The notes beneath the pieces were generated by a model, which saw only the letters and a list, made by a program, of their open reading frames with translations, did not search any database and was not told the DNA's origin. A stretch of 64,000 bases of DNA from Patellaria atrata CBS 101060 (taxonomy: Eukaryota > Ascomycota > Dothideomycetes > Patellariales > Patellariaceae), in the NCBI GenBank assembly GCA_010093705.1, contig MU006097.1:143587-207586 (forward strand), read 5' to 3'. The translations under genes were made by a program, and so were the position numbers. This document shows positions 1 through 11,051 of this stretch, piece after piece; position 1 is the first letter of the stretch; each line of letters begins with the position of its first letter.

Positions 1-543
1 AGGCTTCGAAGAGTTGGTCGGAGCCGATTAGAAAGGCAGTATCTGCAAACGCGTTGCATTGGGGAGTAAATGCCAAATCTTTGGTGTTACTTGAGTCCAG
101 CGGGTCTCTTAACGTGTTGAGCTCGTTTTAAAAAGGATGTATGAGATTACAGTTTATTTCTTTGGGCTTTTGCAGGGCATTTCGATAATGTACTATATTT
201 CTTTTGGTGAGATCAAACCAGCGTTGTGCATGTATGTTTCGTTTGCCAGTGGCAGATACCGACTGGTAGGTTGGATCTCCAGAGAAATAGAGAATGAGAA
301 TGAGAATGTTTGAGACGGTAATAGTGATAATTTGTTCACATCGGTGATATGGTTCCTAGAGGTAAAGTCCGGGTTGTGTTTGATGTCGGAGAGCGCTTGC
401 ATCCGGCAAAGTTCACATGCTGAACCTATTGCTGTTAGCGCCGCGCCCGATTGTTTCTGGATGGTAAACACGAGGTCAGTTCGGATTACTCTTGAAATTG
501 GTTTCCCCATGCCCTTTGTGAAATTGGCCACGACGGCAGTCTG
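1..543 (-). CDS. Unrecognised multi-exon gene, partial at the left edge
   Basis: Three stretches on the minus strand read as one protein when spliced: 543-340, 262-194 and 121-1, running off the left edge. Exon frames join in phase 0 across GT..AG introns 339-263 (donor gtgaac) and 193-122 (donor gtacat). The first exon follows a good acceptor (ctctttag) and encodes KGMGKPISRVIRTDLVF and later GSACELCRMQALSDIK. The last stretch encodes DLAFTPQCNAFADTAFLIGS. No start codon is found in frame before 543, so at least one upstream exon must lie further right, near or beyond the inverted-repeat element at 688-960. I do not recognise the family. Amino-acid composition and continuous frames argue for a real gene. 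The exon junctions are my inference. Confidence 0.4.
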
Positions 544-687
544 CTAAAGAGAAGCGTTGACCCGGACGAGGAGGATGAATGTCGACATCAACAACAAGAA
601 TAATGGAAAGCCGTACTCCTATTAGTCAGTGCTCCGCTCCGAAGCGGGAGCGACTTCGAGGAAGGTTTTTGTCCTTGTCATGTTCAC

Positions 688-960
688 ACTCCCACGTGGT
701 TCACAAAATAATTGATACACCAAAATTCAACTATATTCTAGCTACGATAAGTTTGCAGTAACACGAGATAAAATAAATATCTTTCCAAAAGAACGGTTAG
801 AGCTGCTTATACTCTATACTATCTAGCTTTCAGATTTTTAAAATGTTATGTTGTCGTAAACCTATCGCGACGCGAAATCACCGACTTTTGTAAAGTTGGT
901 CGATTTTGGTGAGGCGAGGGCCTTTTGGTGTATCAAATATTTTGTGAACCACGTGACTCC
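688..960. mobile_element. MITE-like element with 33-bp terminal inverted repeats and a 5-bp target duplication
   Basis: Positions 693-725 and 923-955 are inverted copies of each other with 32 of 33 bases matching. Both ends begin CACGTGGTTCACAAAATA and run inward to GATACACCAAAA. The repeats enclose about 197 bp with no coding capacity. The flanks 688-692 and 956-960 are both ACTCC, as expected for a 5-bp target-site duplication. The 263-bp size, near-identical ends and duplication fit a non-autonomous DNA transposon. The 5-bp duplication excludes the commonest superfamilies (TA, TTAA and 8-bp types). I cannot assign a family. It lies about 200 bp upstream of the start codon of the RING gene at 1156. 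Confidence 0.75.
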
Positions 961-1155
961 TTTGGTCAATCGGTAGCAGAACCTCTACCTTTAATCTGCT
1001 CTACCGCCAACCGTTCGCCAACGCCTCCTCACACTTCCACCGCTCCACCGCACCACAACGAACTCACTGCTTTTCCTTCAACCTCTACCTTTTCTTTTCT
1101 TTACATTATCTCCTTCTTACCCCCTTTCCCCTCTCAAGAGAAGTGCAATCCGGTT

Positions 1156-2547
1156 ATGGAACGGCACCACCATAGAGGAGACTATCATCCATTCAAGGTA
1201 CGTTATTCCTCACCCTCAGTCCTCTCCAGCAACGGATTAAGAAGAATGTTGTACAACTCTCGCTACAACGTAACCTTCATTGACGGTTATCGACTTGGTT
1301 TCCTCACAGAGAACATACGACGACATGGAGCGCTATAATGACCACTCCCACCGCGGCTCCTCGACACTTCCCTTCTACGCATCACGGAGCCCGTCCGTTA
1401 CCGGCACGTCTAGGTTGATGCCTGAATCACGCCCTCCACAACATTCTTTTCGACTGCAATTACCTCCTCTACCTGGTCAACCCAGCTACAGAGACCAACC
1501 GCTTCCTTTCCAATCGCATGAAAATTCCGGTTTCAACATGGAAAACACTCGACCACCTACTGCACAGTCTGGCGTTGAAGCAGCTACAATCATCGACCTT
1601 ACAAGTGATTCGGAGGACCAACCTGAATCTATACGTACTCCGTCCATATCTCGGGGGAACCACTTCGCTCGCGTGCCTGGACTGCCTCGTTACCACAGAG
1701 AAATCATAGATCTTTCGGAAGATACGCCGCCCAATCGTGCGCCTTCAGAAGCGGAACCGCAGCAAATACCACCATCGAGCCCGGATATCCAGTTTATAGC
1801 CTCACGCCCACGAAGCGTACCCCGCAACAACCCTCGAGAAGACCATTTCATGTTTACTTTCCCCAACGATGACGACGACAACGATCTCGAAGGATTAGTC
1901 GGCAATATTGGGCATGGTTATGCGAATAGGAATGGTGGCGGGCTCCCCACAGGGTTTGACGCTCGAACGGTCTACGACAGGAGTGTACGCATGAGCCGTC
2001 TCGTTCAGCGACTCAACGGCCGAGCGCGACATGGGAGGACACATAGGCACAGAGATACCGGGCCTGTGGGGATTACTGGGTTCGGCCACAATTTCCCCAT
2101 ATTCGCGCCTCCGCCGAACCTAGATATGACGCTCGTCGGCTTCGACATGGGCCTTAGATCACCATCACCGCCTCCGCTGCATACATACGATACCCCTTCT
2201 GCAGCTCCCGATGGATTTACGAGGAGCCCAGAGGAGACCGATGTTCTCATCTGTCCCAATTGCTCTGACGAGCTTTGCACCGGCGATTCTGACCTTAAAA
2301 AACAAGTCTGGATTTCCAAAACTTGTGGACATGTAAGTTTACCATCCCGGACTCATCGGTTTCCAGATTGCTAACCGCTGTCCAGGTTTACTGCGGTGAA
2401 TGTACGCAGAACCGCTTCACCAGCAACAGAACGAAGAGAAAGGGCAAACAACCTGCTTCAATGGCACCGGCATTCAAGGCTTGCGTGGTTGTCGGATGCG
2501 ATAAAATGCTCAGTCGCAAGAGCCAGATGATACAACTCTTTTTATAG
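1156..2547 (+). CDS. RING-type protein with SUMO-interacting motifs, probable SUMO-targeted ubiquitin ligase subunit (Rfp1/Slx8-like)
   Basis: Exons 1156-1197, 1310-2332 and 2386-2547 give 408 residues. The C-terminal zinc module (about residue 329 to the end) shows CPNC, then CGHVYCGEC, then a C..GC pair, a RING-like cysteine/histidine pattern. The second intron falls exactly between the His of CGH and the following Val. Upstream lie two acidic hydrophobic stretches, IIDLTSDSED (about 107-116) and EIIDLSEDTP (about 145-154), which match SUMO-interacting motifs. SIMs plus a C-terminal RING are the layout of SUMO-targeted ubiquitin ligases such as S. pombe Rfp1/Slx8 and RNF4, which act in the nucleus on sumoylated proteins in genome maintenance. 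The middle is low-complexity. An in-frame ATG at 1325 is an alternative start. The exact orthologue is uncertain. Confidence 0.72.
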
Positions 2548-3053
2548 TGCCCCTTTCCCAACAACCGCTGTAAAACACTCCCTCTCCAAAGATCTAAATT
2601 TCGCTGTAAATCAGTTGGGTATCTAAGGTATATAATAGCATGGTTAAGGCTCATAGGATTAGGGGTGGTTAATATCGGAGTTGTGATATGCATAGCTACG
2701 GCGTTTTCCGATTATCCTTTTACTTTTTATGAGCGAATAGGGATCAGCATTGTATTCATATACCAGGGGCGGCTAAATATGAGCGAGGATTTGAATGATC
2801 AATTATGATTTTGAATCTCAAAATAGTGCTCGTTCACATATGGTAGAAGTGACGCTTGTTGACTCGATTCTTCAAGGGGTGATGTGATGCCAAGCACTTC
2901 CAGAGCTTCAACCTTGCTCCAAAATCCATAACTACTTCTCGTCCCAGCTTCAACAAAATCTCAAACTCCGCTCATTCCCAATCTTTCGTCTCCTCGATCT
3001 CCTCAACACACCATACCTCTCCATCAAACCATACCCCCATCCTTCACCCGAGC
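2548..3053. other. Intergenic, RING gene to PHS1
   Basis: Holds the 3' end of the RING gene and, from about 2890, a C/T-rich leader running up to the PHS1 ATG. No other feature seen. Confidence 0.5.
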
Positions 3054-3938
3054 ATGTCCACCGCCCAACCACCACCGGCGAAGAGCTCGTCAGGCGCACG
3101 CAATGCCTACCTGATCGCCTACAACGCGCTCTCCACGATGCTCTGGACGAGCGTGCTCTCCAAGACCGTAACCACGATCACGACAAAGGGCGCCGGCAGC
3201 GTCTTCTCTGAGACCGGGGAATGGGCGAAAACGGTGCAGACGGGCGCGGTGCTAGAGGTGTTGCATTGTTTAGTCGGTAGGTTCTGAGCTCTCAACCCCC
3301 ATCCTCTTCCCTTGTCCTGATTCAGTTGGGCTAATGGTGTGGATTGTCTGTGTAGGTCTCGTGCGCGCCCCGCTGGTCACGACCGGGATGCAAGTCGCGT
3401 CCCGCCTCCTGCTCGTGTGGGGAATCGGACATCAGTTCCCGCAAGCCGTGGGTGGGAGCCCGGCGTATGCGAGTATGTTGGTCGCGTGGGCGTGCTCCGA
3501 GGTCATTAGGTATCCGTATTTTGTGTTTAACCTGCTGGGGGATGTGCCGGGGTTGGTGGAGTGGTTGAGGTGAGTTCTTTTCCTCATATTTCAAAGGAAT
3601 AGATCGGGGAGATTGAAGGGAGTTATGAACGCCGTTAATCTAGTATCGTCGGGCTAATTGGTGTAGGTATAATGCTTTTTTCGTGCTATATCCCATGGGG
3701 ATCGCGAGTGAATGCTGGCTCATCTTTCAAGCGATTGAACCGGCGTCAAGGCAGAACCCACTCTTCGGCTATGGCCTGTGGGCTATCCTGGCAACATATG
3801 TACCAGGTAAGAGAAAGGCGTCATGGTTCGATTGGAATAGATAACTGACGTTTCACAGGGGCGTACATTCTATACACGCATATGATGGCTCAACGAAGGA
3901 GAATTATGCGTGGGAAGGGCAGAGCGAAGATGCAATGA
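3054..3938 (+). CDS. phs1: Very-long-chain (3R)-3-hydroxyacyl-CoA dehydratase
   Basis: Exons 3054-3276, 3356-3569, 3667-3806 and 3859-3938 give 218 residues, the normal length for PHS1/PTPLA (HACD) proteins. The family catalyses the third step of fatty-acid elongation in the ER membrane, dehydrating 3-hydroxyacyl-CoA to the trans-2-enoyl form. The sequence has several hydrophobic helices. The conserved block WACSEVIRYPYFVFNLLG in exon 2 should carry the catalytic Tyr, and ECWLIFQAIEPA in exon 3 is also typical. The C-terminus ends in a basic tail (RRRIMRGKGRAKM) suited to ER retention on the cytosolic side. Splice sites are standard (gtaggt, gtgagt, gtaaga donors). This is a single-copy essential gene in yeast; nothing looks broken. 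Confidence 0.93.
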
Positions 3939-4477
3939 TGTGTAAGCTGTGGAAAAAAAAGGGCTTTCGCGTCGAAAATAAATTCATGTATTCTACAATT
4001 GCGCCTACCTGCCTTGCAGTTCTCCCATGTATATGTAGGCATTTAGCAGCTCCTTAGATTTCTATCATCACACGAATTGTCCAGAAAGGGACCATTTCAA
4101 CGCTAGCTCAGCCCTACGGTAAAGTTCATGCAGGCGCAGGGTTCACGTCGATCTCACCTGTCTTATCGCGCCTTGGCATCTCGCGTTACCATCTATTCTA
4201 AAGATAGATTAGAAAATTAAGCACTACTATTTTATTCAAACTACTTCCTCATCATCTCTCTGTAGACGACAGTATGCGAATAAGATAGATATCAAATAAC
4301 GCAATTCCACCCTACCCGATCCGTCGTCCGTCTAAATATAGGATTAAACGCTCAAGCCCAGGGTCTTACCTTAACAAGGAGCTTTGACCACTCAAGTTCA
4401 AAAGGCTCCCATCTCAACTCCATCCAGCTTCCCAACATGGCGACAGCGTCACAATAACGCCTACACAGAGTGCGAGC
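3939..4477. other. Intergenic, PHS1 to HET gene
   Basis: About 540 bp, AT-rich in the middle. No coding, RNA or repeat signal recognised. Confidence 0.5.
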
Positions 4478-6767
4478 ATGACCCTCTGCTCTTCCTGTAC
4501 CCCCTTTGACATCCGCGCCCTCCTCCTCGCCGCCGCAGCCTCCCCAGTCTTGCGCGCCTCTAAACGCAAGTACGGCCAACAGCCTGACGGGAACCCAGTG
4601 TACGCCGGCTACGAGGACTTTCGACACGGGATCCCGCGCTTCTTCGCGCAGCACGAAAATCTCACCGCGCTGAAAGAGTCTGTCCCTGGTTGTGATCTAT
4701 GCGCTACGATATGGAGGCAATACAGCGCGAATGCCGTGCCGCAAGAGCTGGAGGAAGAAGAGTTGAGGCGTGGGTTGGGGGCGGAGAGGGTTTGGATGGG
4801 GACGATGGGGTGGGATGGGCAGCTGCATGCGCTTCCGCTGGTCGGGGCATTTCAGTATGGGTCCAGGGGGGAGAATAGGATGCTGGCTAGTTTTGAAGTG
4901 TGCGCGGTAAGAGGTATATGGAATTGGAATCGGGGTGGTGATCATTGATTGATAAATACTGATGGACATGGTAGGTAATGAACCGCAGGATAATGGACAC
5001 CTACTGGCAAGATCAATTTATGACAGTTCTGGCTCGGAGGAATGTCTGGGCCTTGCGAGAGACTGGCTTCATAACTGCGTCCAACGCCATAAGGGGTGCA
5101 GGCCGAGTAGCCTGATATTGCCAACTTTACCCACTAGAGTGATTGACGTTCTAAATGTCGGGGACGCGAACCCAACGGTCACGCTTGTTGATGGGGAAGG
5201 TCGAAGAGAGGGTTTCGCAGCTCTCTCCTACTGTTGGGGTCCTGATCGTGATCTTATCCTCACAAAGGATACTGAAGCTTCTCTCCGCGCAGGTCTTGAA
5301 CTTGATAAGTTTCCACTTACTCTACGTCACGCCATCGTAGCAGCCCACAAACTACGTCTCCGGTACATATGGATAGACGCTATATGTATACAGCAGGATT
5401 CCGCCGAAGACTGGGCACGCGAAGCGGCCAAGATGAGAAATGTCTACAAAGGTTCCGTAGTCACTATCGCAGCTGCCTCCGCCTCTAGAGCGAGCGAAGG
5501 TATGTTTCGACCGCGTGCTTCAACTTCGTACTGTTATCTTCCATGGTTGAATGGTGAAGATCCACCCCGTAAGGTCTTCTTGAGACCACCATCAGAGATT
5601 TGGGATGCAACGCTAAATTCAAGTATCCTCAACACAAGAGCGTGGTGTCTCCAGGAGTGCTTGCTAGCTCCTCGGACACTTTGGTTTGGCCAGCAACAAA
5701 TATCTTTTGAGTGCTCCCAAGGAAACATCGACGAGGCAGGAAGATCAACGAAGTCCACTGAAGCGTATCGTAGCAAGATCCACATGCAGGCGATGTCAAA
5801 AGATAAACTCGCACTCCTTTACAAAGCATATCGCTTGATAGGGATACCTCCAGTGGTAAGGGTGCCTTCTCTGACGTTCAAAAATCTTTCGTTAGACCAA
5901 AGCCTTCGCGGAAACCTCAAGGGAATGCTTATGTACAGTAGCTATTGGTTCCAAGGTCTCTTGGAGACTGCCAGTGGGATGGGCCTGACGTACTATGACC
6001 AATGGCGGGAGATCGTAGGGCATTACTGCGCACGCAATATAACAGTTGCAAGCGATGTGCTCCCAGCTCTATCTGGACTCGCAGATGATTTCAGCCGACT
6101 GACTGGAGACGCCTATTATGCAGGATTGTGGAAGTCCGATATCATCCGTGGTCTCAATTGGAATCGTAATCCGACCTCGAGAAAGAAGCATGAGCGTAGG
6201 AAAACCCTAGAGGAGTATATCGCGCCATCTTGGAGCTGGGCATCAATAACTGGTAGATCCGTTACTTTCGGCGGACGAAGTGAAAAGCACTATATTATAT
6301 GTTCGGCCGGTGTGGTTGATATCAAAACAGAACCATCGACAGAGGATCCCTATGGTAAACTCAAATCCGGATTTATCATTCTGCGAGGGCCATTTCTCGA
6401 ACTCGATGTTTCTGATCCATGTGATCTAAAAGATCCTAGTTTCCCTGCATTATCCGATTATATTAGTACTCTTCTCGTTTCAACGAATTCAGAAGCGGGT
6501 GCTGAATATGTCCAGCAGCACGAAGGTCATGAAGGCCAGCGATTTGGACTCCTACACCTATGTTCTATGAGAAATGTCACTCCTCCCGAGTTTACAGATG
6601 CGAGTCTCCTACTTCTTGAAAGCTGTCCGAATGGTGACTGGAAACGGGTCTCAATGTTTGGAGTACGGACAGATCTTGATAAAGCGTTCCTAGACGAGAG
6701 AGAAAAGGTCTTCATGAAAGAGTTTGACGGGTTGAAATGGAAAAGAAAGACAATCAAGATTATATGA
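4478..6767 (+). CDS. HET-domain (heterokaryon incompatibility) protein
   Basis: Exons 4478-4913 and 4975-6767 give 742 residues. The HET core (about 226-390) carries the three hallmark blocks: ALSYCWG, RYIWIDAICIQQD and NTRAWCLQE. The N-terminus has two CxxC-like pairs (CSSC near residue 4 and CDLC near 70), common in long HET proteins. The C-terminal half includes APSWSWASITG, another frequent HET-protein element. HET proteins trigger regulated cell death after fusion of unlike hyphae, but most paralogues have no assigned partner, so the specific role is unknown. The 61-nt intron (donor gtatat, acceptor gtag) restores frame in phase 1. The gene looks intact and follows PHS1 on the same strand. 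It is the only clearly fast-evolving family in this part of the window. Confidence 0.9.
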
Positions 6768-7315
6768 GATGATGGTTAACGTTCGAAGGAAAGATAATAC
6801 CTGACGGGTAAGTCCTATCTTGCAGGGAACACGTGATAGAGGTGAATGTTGTGCCACGAGGTCATATCGGAATGCCGTGTCACCTCTACACTTTCCAATC
6901 CCGCATCGCACCTGCTCTTTTGGCTGTCGCTCTCTTTGTCTCTTTATGGCAGTCACAATCTGAGGAGCACCTCACTTCACTCTCTACGGGGCATCAAGCT
7001 TACCTTGATATGCTTTGTTTACCTTCAACCATTTCACGCTTTAAGAAGTTGTTACTCGCAAAAAAGCCACAGTCTCTACCGCGCAAAGCCGCTACACTCG
7101 TTTTGTCCCATCGTGTCTCACTCAGTTACACTTCAAATCGAACGTTTAGCAATATTACGAATCTGATTCTCACACGATTACGAACGTATCTTGAAGCCAC
7201 ACGTCGTTCCCTACCACTTAATAGTCTCTCCTACATCAATAAGTTAGTTCACTTCGCTCGCAACTGAAGGTTCCTACTGCGCGCATACCTCGATATTCTG
7301 ACTTCGTCCTCCAAA
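6768..7315. other. Intergenic, HET gene to Kre1-like gene
   Basis: Pyrimidine-rich DNA with open frames (for example 6833-7267) that lack protein-like composition. Probably the promoter and leader of the gene at 7316. Confidence 0.5.
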
Positions 7316-7853
7316 ATGCGCATCAAGTCTTCAGCTTTCGCCTTCTCCCTCCTCTCAGCGGCGTCGGCTTCATTCAACCCGGAACCCACCACTCCCCCCT
7401 CAGCTAAAGGGGCCATGATAGAGTAATTCATCCCCACCTCACCTCACCCTCGCCAAAATAAAGCTAACCCGCTCCCACAGCGCACGCGCCCCTCCCTACG
7501 AACTCGCACCTCTTCTCCCCACGACCCCACCAGAAGCAAACCCTCTCGTCAACCTCGAACCCCTCATCCAAACCCAATGGTGGGAAACCATCATCGATGG
7601 TTCACACACCTGGGTCCCGGTCGTCGCGACGCAACTCTTTTCCGCCGTTCCCGCTCAAGGGTCCGCTCCGGGAGTTGGTAGTATCGGTTTCGGAGGGCTC
7701 GATGGGACGGGTGAGATGGCTAGGGTTGCAGAGACGGCGAGTGGGCCGGCTGTGCAGTCTGATGAGTCCGGAAAAGGAAACGGAGGAGTAAGCGCGGGGT
7801 TATGCTCCGTGCTTGCTGGATGGGTTGTTGCGGTGGTTGGAGCAATGTGGTAA
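7316..7853 (+). CDS. Small secreted, probably GPI-anchored protein resembling Kre1 family
   Basis: Exons 7316-7422 and 7481-7853 give 159 residues; the intron (gtaatt..cacag) joins in phase 2. The start gives a signal peptide (MRIKSSAFAFSLLSAASA). The middle has QTQWWETIIDGSHTWVPVV followed by ATQLFSAVP and a Gly-rich stretch. The protein ends with a hydrophobic tail (LCSVLAGWVVAVVGAMW) and no charged residues after it, as in GPI-anchor signals. A short WW-containing core and a GPI tail match the fungal Kre1/killer-toxin-resistance family, cell-surface proteins linked to beta-1,6-glucan. The family call is from memory of the motif. It is convergent with the GH16 wall enzyme at 8331-10057. Confidence 0.6.
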
Positions 7854-8330
7854 ATGACGGTTATGGAGAGCTTATGATGTAATGAACGGGTGGGTGTATG
7901 TTTTATTTCGATTTTATGGCGGTCGACGGTTATGAGGGACTTCAGGACAATCGGGGTGCTTTCTGAACGGATGAGCAGTTTTAGCTTCGGATCGGCATGC
8001 CGAATATCGGATATGCCGATATCTCCCTTCAGGTGTTACGGTCACCATCCAGCGAGGGACGGGACCATGAGGCGATAACAGAGTACGTCTAATGGAAAAA
8101 AGTTTGTATGGAAGACACTATCAGCTTCTCTGAAGGGCTTACAAATTTATAACCCCTATCATAATGTACGTATTGCAGTCTAAAGGAATGCCTAAATGGT
8201 AGTTCATTTAATATATTATACAGATCTGATGAATTTGAGAATGAAATACCCACGTAAGCTCAGAACGCCCAGATCCCAGCACACACCGGACGGAGACTCT
8301 CCATCTGAGGGTTGAATGGAAATGGTATCA
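7854..8330. other. Intergenic between convergent Kre1-like and GH16 genes
   Basis: Shared 3' region of two convergent genes. Around 7990-8025 it has a GC-rich nested palindrome with cggcatgccg and tcggcat..atgccga arms, which could fold on either transcript. No gene seen. Confidence 0.45.
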
Positions 8331-10057
8331 TCATTGATCACCCAATCCCTGCATAAACTCAGGTACTACTGGATCACTGGACATCTTATGAGCGACCCTA
8401 AATGCTTCGTAAATGGCCCAGACTGCCGACACAACCTGAATCGCAACGACTACACATACGAAGACCGACCACCTAGAGAGTGAGATACGGGGTACTGCGG
8501 CACTCGTGAACGGGTTCCCCATCGTATCGTAGAGCGTCTGGTAAGGGCTCATACCGTCTTCTTGGGTGAAGAAATAAGACCTTCCTGGCTCGTATCCTTC
8601 CCATCCTTTAAGCGGCACCGCGCAAGTCAGGTTCCTCGCCGCGGTTCCTGGAGCACATCTTTCGCGATATCTAGCATAGCGGTTATCCCAGATAGTCGAG
8701 TTGAAGTATGCTTTCACGTATCTGACTGTCATCACCGCATCCTCATTAGGGGGCCCACCACTCCACAATGGGTTCCCGGTGCTCCAGTGGTTCAGCATGA
8801 TATGCCCTGCTTGAGTGGGGATACCTTCCGTCATGTCATGTAGCCAGTTTCCGTCGGCATAGAAGGAAATTCGGTCAGGTAGGACGTCAAAACGGTATTC
8901 GTGGAAATCTAGAGTGGGGTCGAATGGCAAAGAGTACGGACGGAAGGTCGGTGTACCGTTGGCATCATAGTTATTCGAGGCTGATAGAGGCGTATGGATG
9001 ACTAGATTGATCGGATGGTGGGTGGCGTTGAACTGGCGTGACAACATCTCCAGATCAATCTCCTGGGAGTTGTTATGAAACTAAGACAAATCCGTTAACA
9101 ATGCTGCAAGAGGCGATTGAAAGTGTTGCTGAGGTGGAGCATCAGGACGTGAGAGTATGCCGTGTAAATTTAAGCATGCTTAAGACTAAGATATATTTAT
9201 AATTTATGCTTCTTGACGCTGTATATTGTCCCCTTAGGAATGAAGTATCCCTAGGAGATTGAGAAATATCCATTTATTATGCTATTTGATGAAACTGATG
9301 ACCTTTCTAATCAAGGGAGAAGCTTAGAAAAGTAGAGCTAGATCGACAAAGCATAGTATATAACGCGATAGATAGGTGCATACCTAATAGACTAGTAGGT
9401 ATCTGTTGACCACGTTTCTAAATGCTATTGAAGGCATTTTTGCTTATAGAAAATGGGTAGGATAGGAGTGAAGGGGGCAAATATGAAGGGACAAGGATGG
9501 GAGCATACCCAGAAAAAGGCTCCGCAAGTACCGGCTGTACCAGTCATCTTCATCGACACTCGATAACTTCCGTATAACATATCGCGATCAACAGCAGACA
9601 TCTCTGCCGAACTGATGAGATTGCCATGGTTTCCGGCTCGGACCCAAAGTTGAAGGCCGGCATCCCCTCCGTTTTCAGTTTCTCCCGACCAAGCGCTATG
9701 ATTGTTTACTGGATTCGCGATAACATTCGAGATTTTCTTTGCCATACCAAATGTTCCATGAGCGAGGTCAAAAGAGACATTGTATTCTTGGCGTCTCCAG
9801 CCAATCCAACGCGTCACATCATACATATGCACAAAGTCCGTTTCGAAAAGGTACATAAAGAGCGCAAAGGATGAGTCAGAGGTTGTGTTAACGGTGTAGC
9901 CACAGTCACATGTCGCGGACGCTACAGAAAACCCAGTCAGCGCGATATTAACAACTTCTGGACATGCCAGTAAGACGGATGATTAAGACATGTACTCACA
10001 TAAGTGGATAAGTGCAACGACTGAGAGAACCCCGAGTACACGAGCGAATGTCATCAT
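8331..10057 (-). CDS. Glycoside hydrolase family 16 protein with C-terminal membrane segment
   Basis: Minus-strand exons 10057-10000, 9921-9509 and 9080-8331 give 406 residues. A signal peptide (MMTFARVLGVLSVVALIHL) precedes CDCGY. The GH16 catalytic signature EIDLE lies at about residues 164-168, with both glutamates and the central aspartate present, after GTCGAFFWFHN. The jelly-roll continues through FHEYRFDVLPDRISFYADG and IMLNHWSTG. A transmembrane helix (about 355-380, VFVCVVVAIQVVSAVWAI) precedes a short cytosolic tail. GH16 enzymes cut or transfer beta-glucans. With EIDLE and no Crh-type sequence, this looks like an endo-glucanase-type wall enzyme, exact substrate unknown. The second intron (9508-9081, 428 nt) is far longer than others here and AT-rich. 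Convergent with the Kre1-like gene. Confidence 0.85.
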
Positions 10058-11051
10058 GGTGCTTGAATTAAGTAACGTTTTCTTAAGTAGAAAGATGGAA
10101 CGTGATCTGATAGTCTGTTACAATACGTAGATAGATAGAGCGGCGCGCATACAATGCTTCGAGCGCGTGGAAGTAGATGAAAGCTGTTTTTGCTGCCAAA
10201 ATTGGAAGTTGACGGAGGTGGCAGCAAAGATAGAGGTAGAGGAAGAAGAGAAAGCGTAAAGCAAAGAAAAAAGTTGGAAATGAGCGTCGAAAATCAGGGC
10301 GTTGTTTGCTACCTAAACGAGAGATTGACCGGGAGGAGTGAAAGAAGTTAGGTATGTAAGAAAGATTGAAAGATTTGAGACGAGCAAGATGAAATGACGA
10401 CTTTCACGCTAGCTCCGTACAAATGGCGCGTGATGTTTAGGAGCACTGAATGTGCTTGCCTCCTTTCACCATGTTGTAGGGACAAGTGTGGCAGACCAAA
10501 CTGGAAGCCGCGACCTAGAACAGCCAAGACTTGGAGTGCGGGAGTTTTCGTACCTTAGATTTCCTTTGATACCGCATCCATGGATGGAAGGGACTGTATC
10601 ATGCAAGAGATATCGTTCCCGTCACTTTGTAGTACTGAACATTACACGACATTGGACACTACATCATAAACGAAATGCATGATACAGGAAATACAACCGA
10701 AGCAACTTTACTTTTACTAGCAAGGAAGTATGATTTCGCTTAACATCTAAGATGCTGAGAAGGAAAACGGTATCATGAATTTATCCATCCCGTACAAACT
10801 ATGTCTTCATGAGAGCGTTCCACTGTTGCGTCTCTGCTTAGATCACTTACTAGAACATCTTCCTTTCCGTGGAGACTCTGACTTGCTCATAAGGCCAATG
10901 ACATATTGGGTCAACATTGATTACACGCGCTCTCCCATTTTCCCTGTGAACACGCCCAACTCCTTAATCCGACCACCACAAGGAGAGTAAACAAATCATA
11001 ACCTGGCCACCCCTTAGACATAAACAAATGCGATGCATCGTGGGTATCATC
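10058..11051. other. Intergenic, GH16 promoter side and CDC25 3' side
   Basis: About 1 kb, including a purine-rich stretch (10190-10400) that is the likely GH16 leader. Short open frames only. No feature recognised. Confidence 0.5.

Noticed and set aside
6833-7267. Open frame of 144 codons between the HET and Kre1-like genes
   Set aside because: Ser/Leu-rich reading of C/T-rich leader DNA, no family feature, and its upstream ATG would compete with the well-supported gene at 7316.
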